From assembly GCA_036244855.1 (NCBI GenBank), contig BQKZ01002359.1, forward strand, positions 23,285 to 38,123: a stretch of 14,839 nt of DNA, written 5' to 3'. The notes beneath the pieces were generated by a model. That model searched no databases. It was not told where the DNA came from and was given only the letters and a program-made list of their open reading frames with translations. Within the stretch, counting starts at the first letter, position 1, and every line of letters starts with the position of its first letter. The position numbers and the translations under genes are program-made. This document shows positions 14,802 to 14,839 of the stretch, in pieces. The stretch comes from Temnopleurus reevesii (taxonomy: Eukaryota > Echinodermata > Echinoidea > Temnopleuroida > Temnopleuridae).

Positions 14802-14839
14802 ATGTAATGTGGATTGTGCAATGACTTATACTTGTACTC
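14802..14839 (+). other. Chimeric 38-bp tail copied from 5108-5145
   Basis: All 38 bases after the adapter are identical to 5108-5145 in the 190-bp array, on the same strand. Other array units in the window diverge within this stretch. It is the start of the circularised mate-pair fragment whose end is at about 14765, and does not belong at this genomic position. Confidence 0.93.

Overview
The window looks like AT-rich metazoan nuclear DNA: one short G/C-rich reading frame in about 14.8 kb, good splice signals, no bacterial-style operons, and many short foldback (MITE-like) elements. The repeat style (TIRs such as GGGGCGTTTCATAAAGATT, CAGGGCTCGACTTTAA and TGGCCCGTATTCTGATGTC) suggests a marine invertebrate, most likely a deuterostome such as an echinoderm. 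That is inference; the sequence does not name the species.

Layout. 1-2730 is AT-rich and gene-free, with a dispersed CCCATNCTTCC motif and a long GA tract. 2732-4022 holds a long-arm foldback element and a ~223-bp repeat family. 4023-4903 is mostly featureless and ends in a retroelement-like AATAAA plus ATGAA tail. 4904-6110 is a ~190-bp tandem array, each unit carrying a C/EBP-type palindrome, split by a ~495-bp foldback element. 6160-7250 is featureless. 7253-7532 looks like a promoter and an ATG-free first exon ending in a near-perfect splice donor. 7533-13507 would be a ~6-kb intron packed with a 54-bp tandem repeat, a degenerate ~300-bp array and at least seven foldback elements, plus one repeat-free island (12056-12478) with a strong RFX X-box. 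A good acceptor at 13507 opens a second exon with three short upstream ORFs and the only convincing CDS (13819-14166, 115 aa, unrecognised). Two inverted copies of one transposon family (13044-13437, with an exact 8-bp TSD, and 14523-14765) bracket this exon.

The last ~75 bases are not natural sequence. Two head-to-head Tn5 mosaic ends (the Nextera mate-pair junction adapter) lie at 14764-14801, followed by 38 bases identical to 5108-5145. This is what an untrimmed mate-pair junction from a ~9.66-kb circularised fragment would leave at a contig end.

The gene parts fit one model: TATA-type promoter, untranslated exon 1, long repeat-rich intron, then exon 2 with a uORF-bearing 5' UTR, a small alpha-helical protein and a short 3' UTR. 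The splice link between exon 1 and exon 2 is inferred and untested. I found no convincing transposase, reverse transcriptase, tRNA, rRNA or CRISPR.
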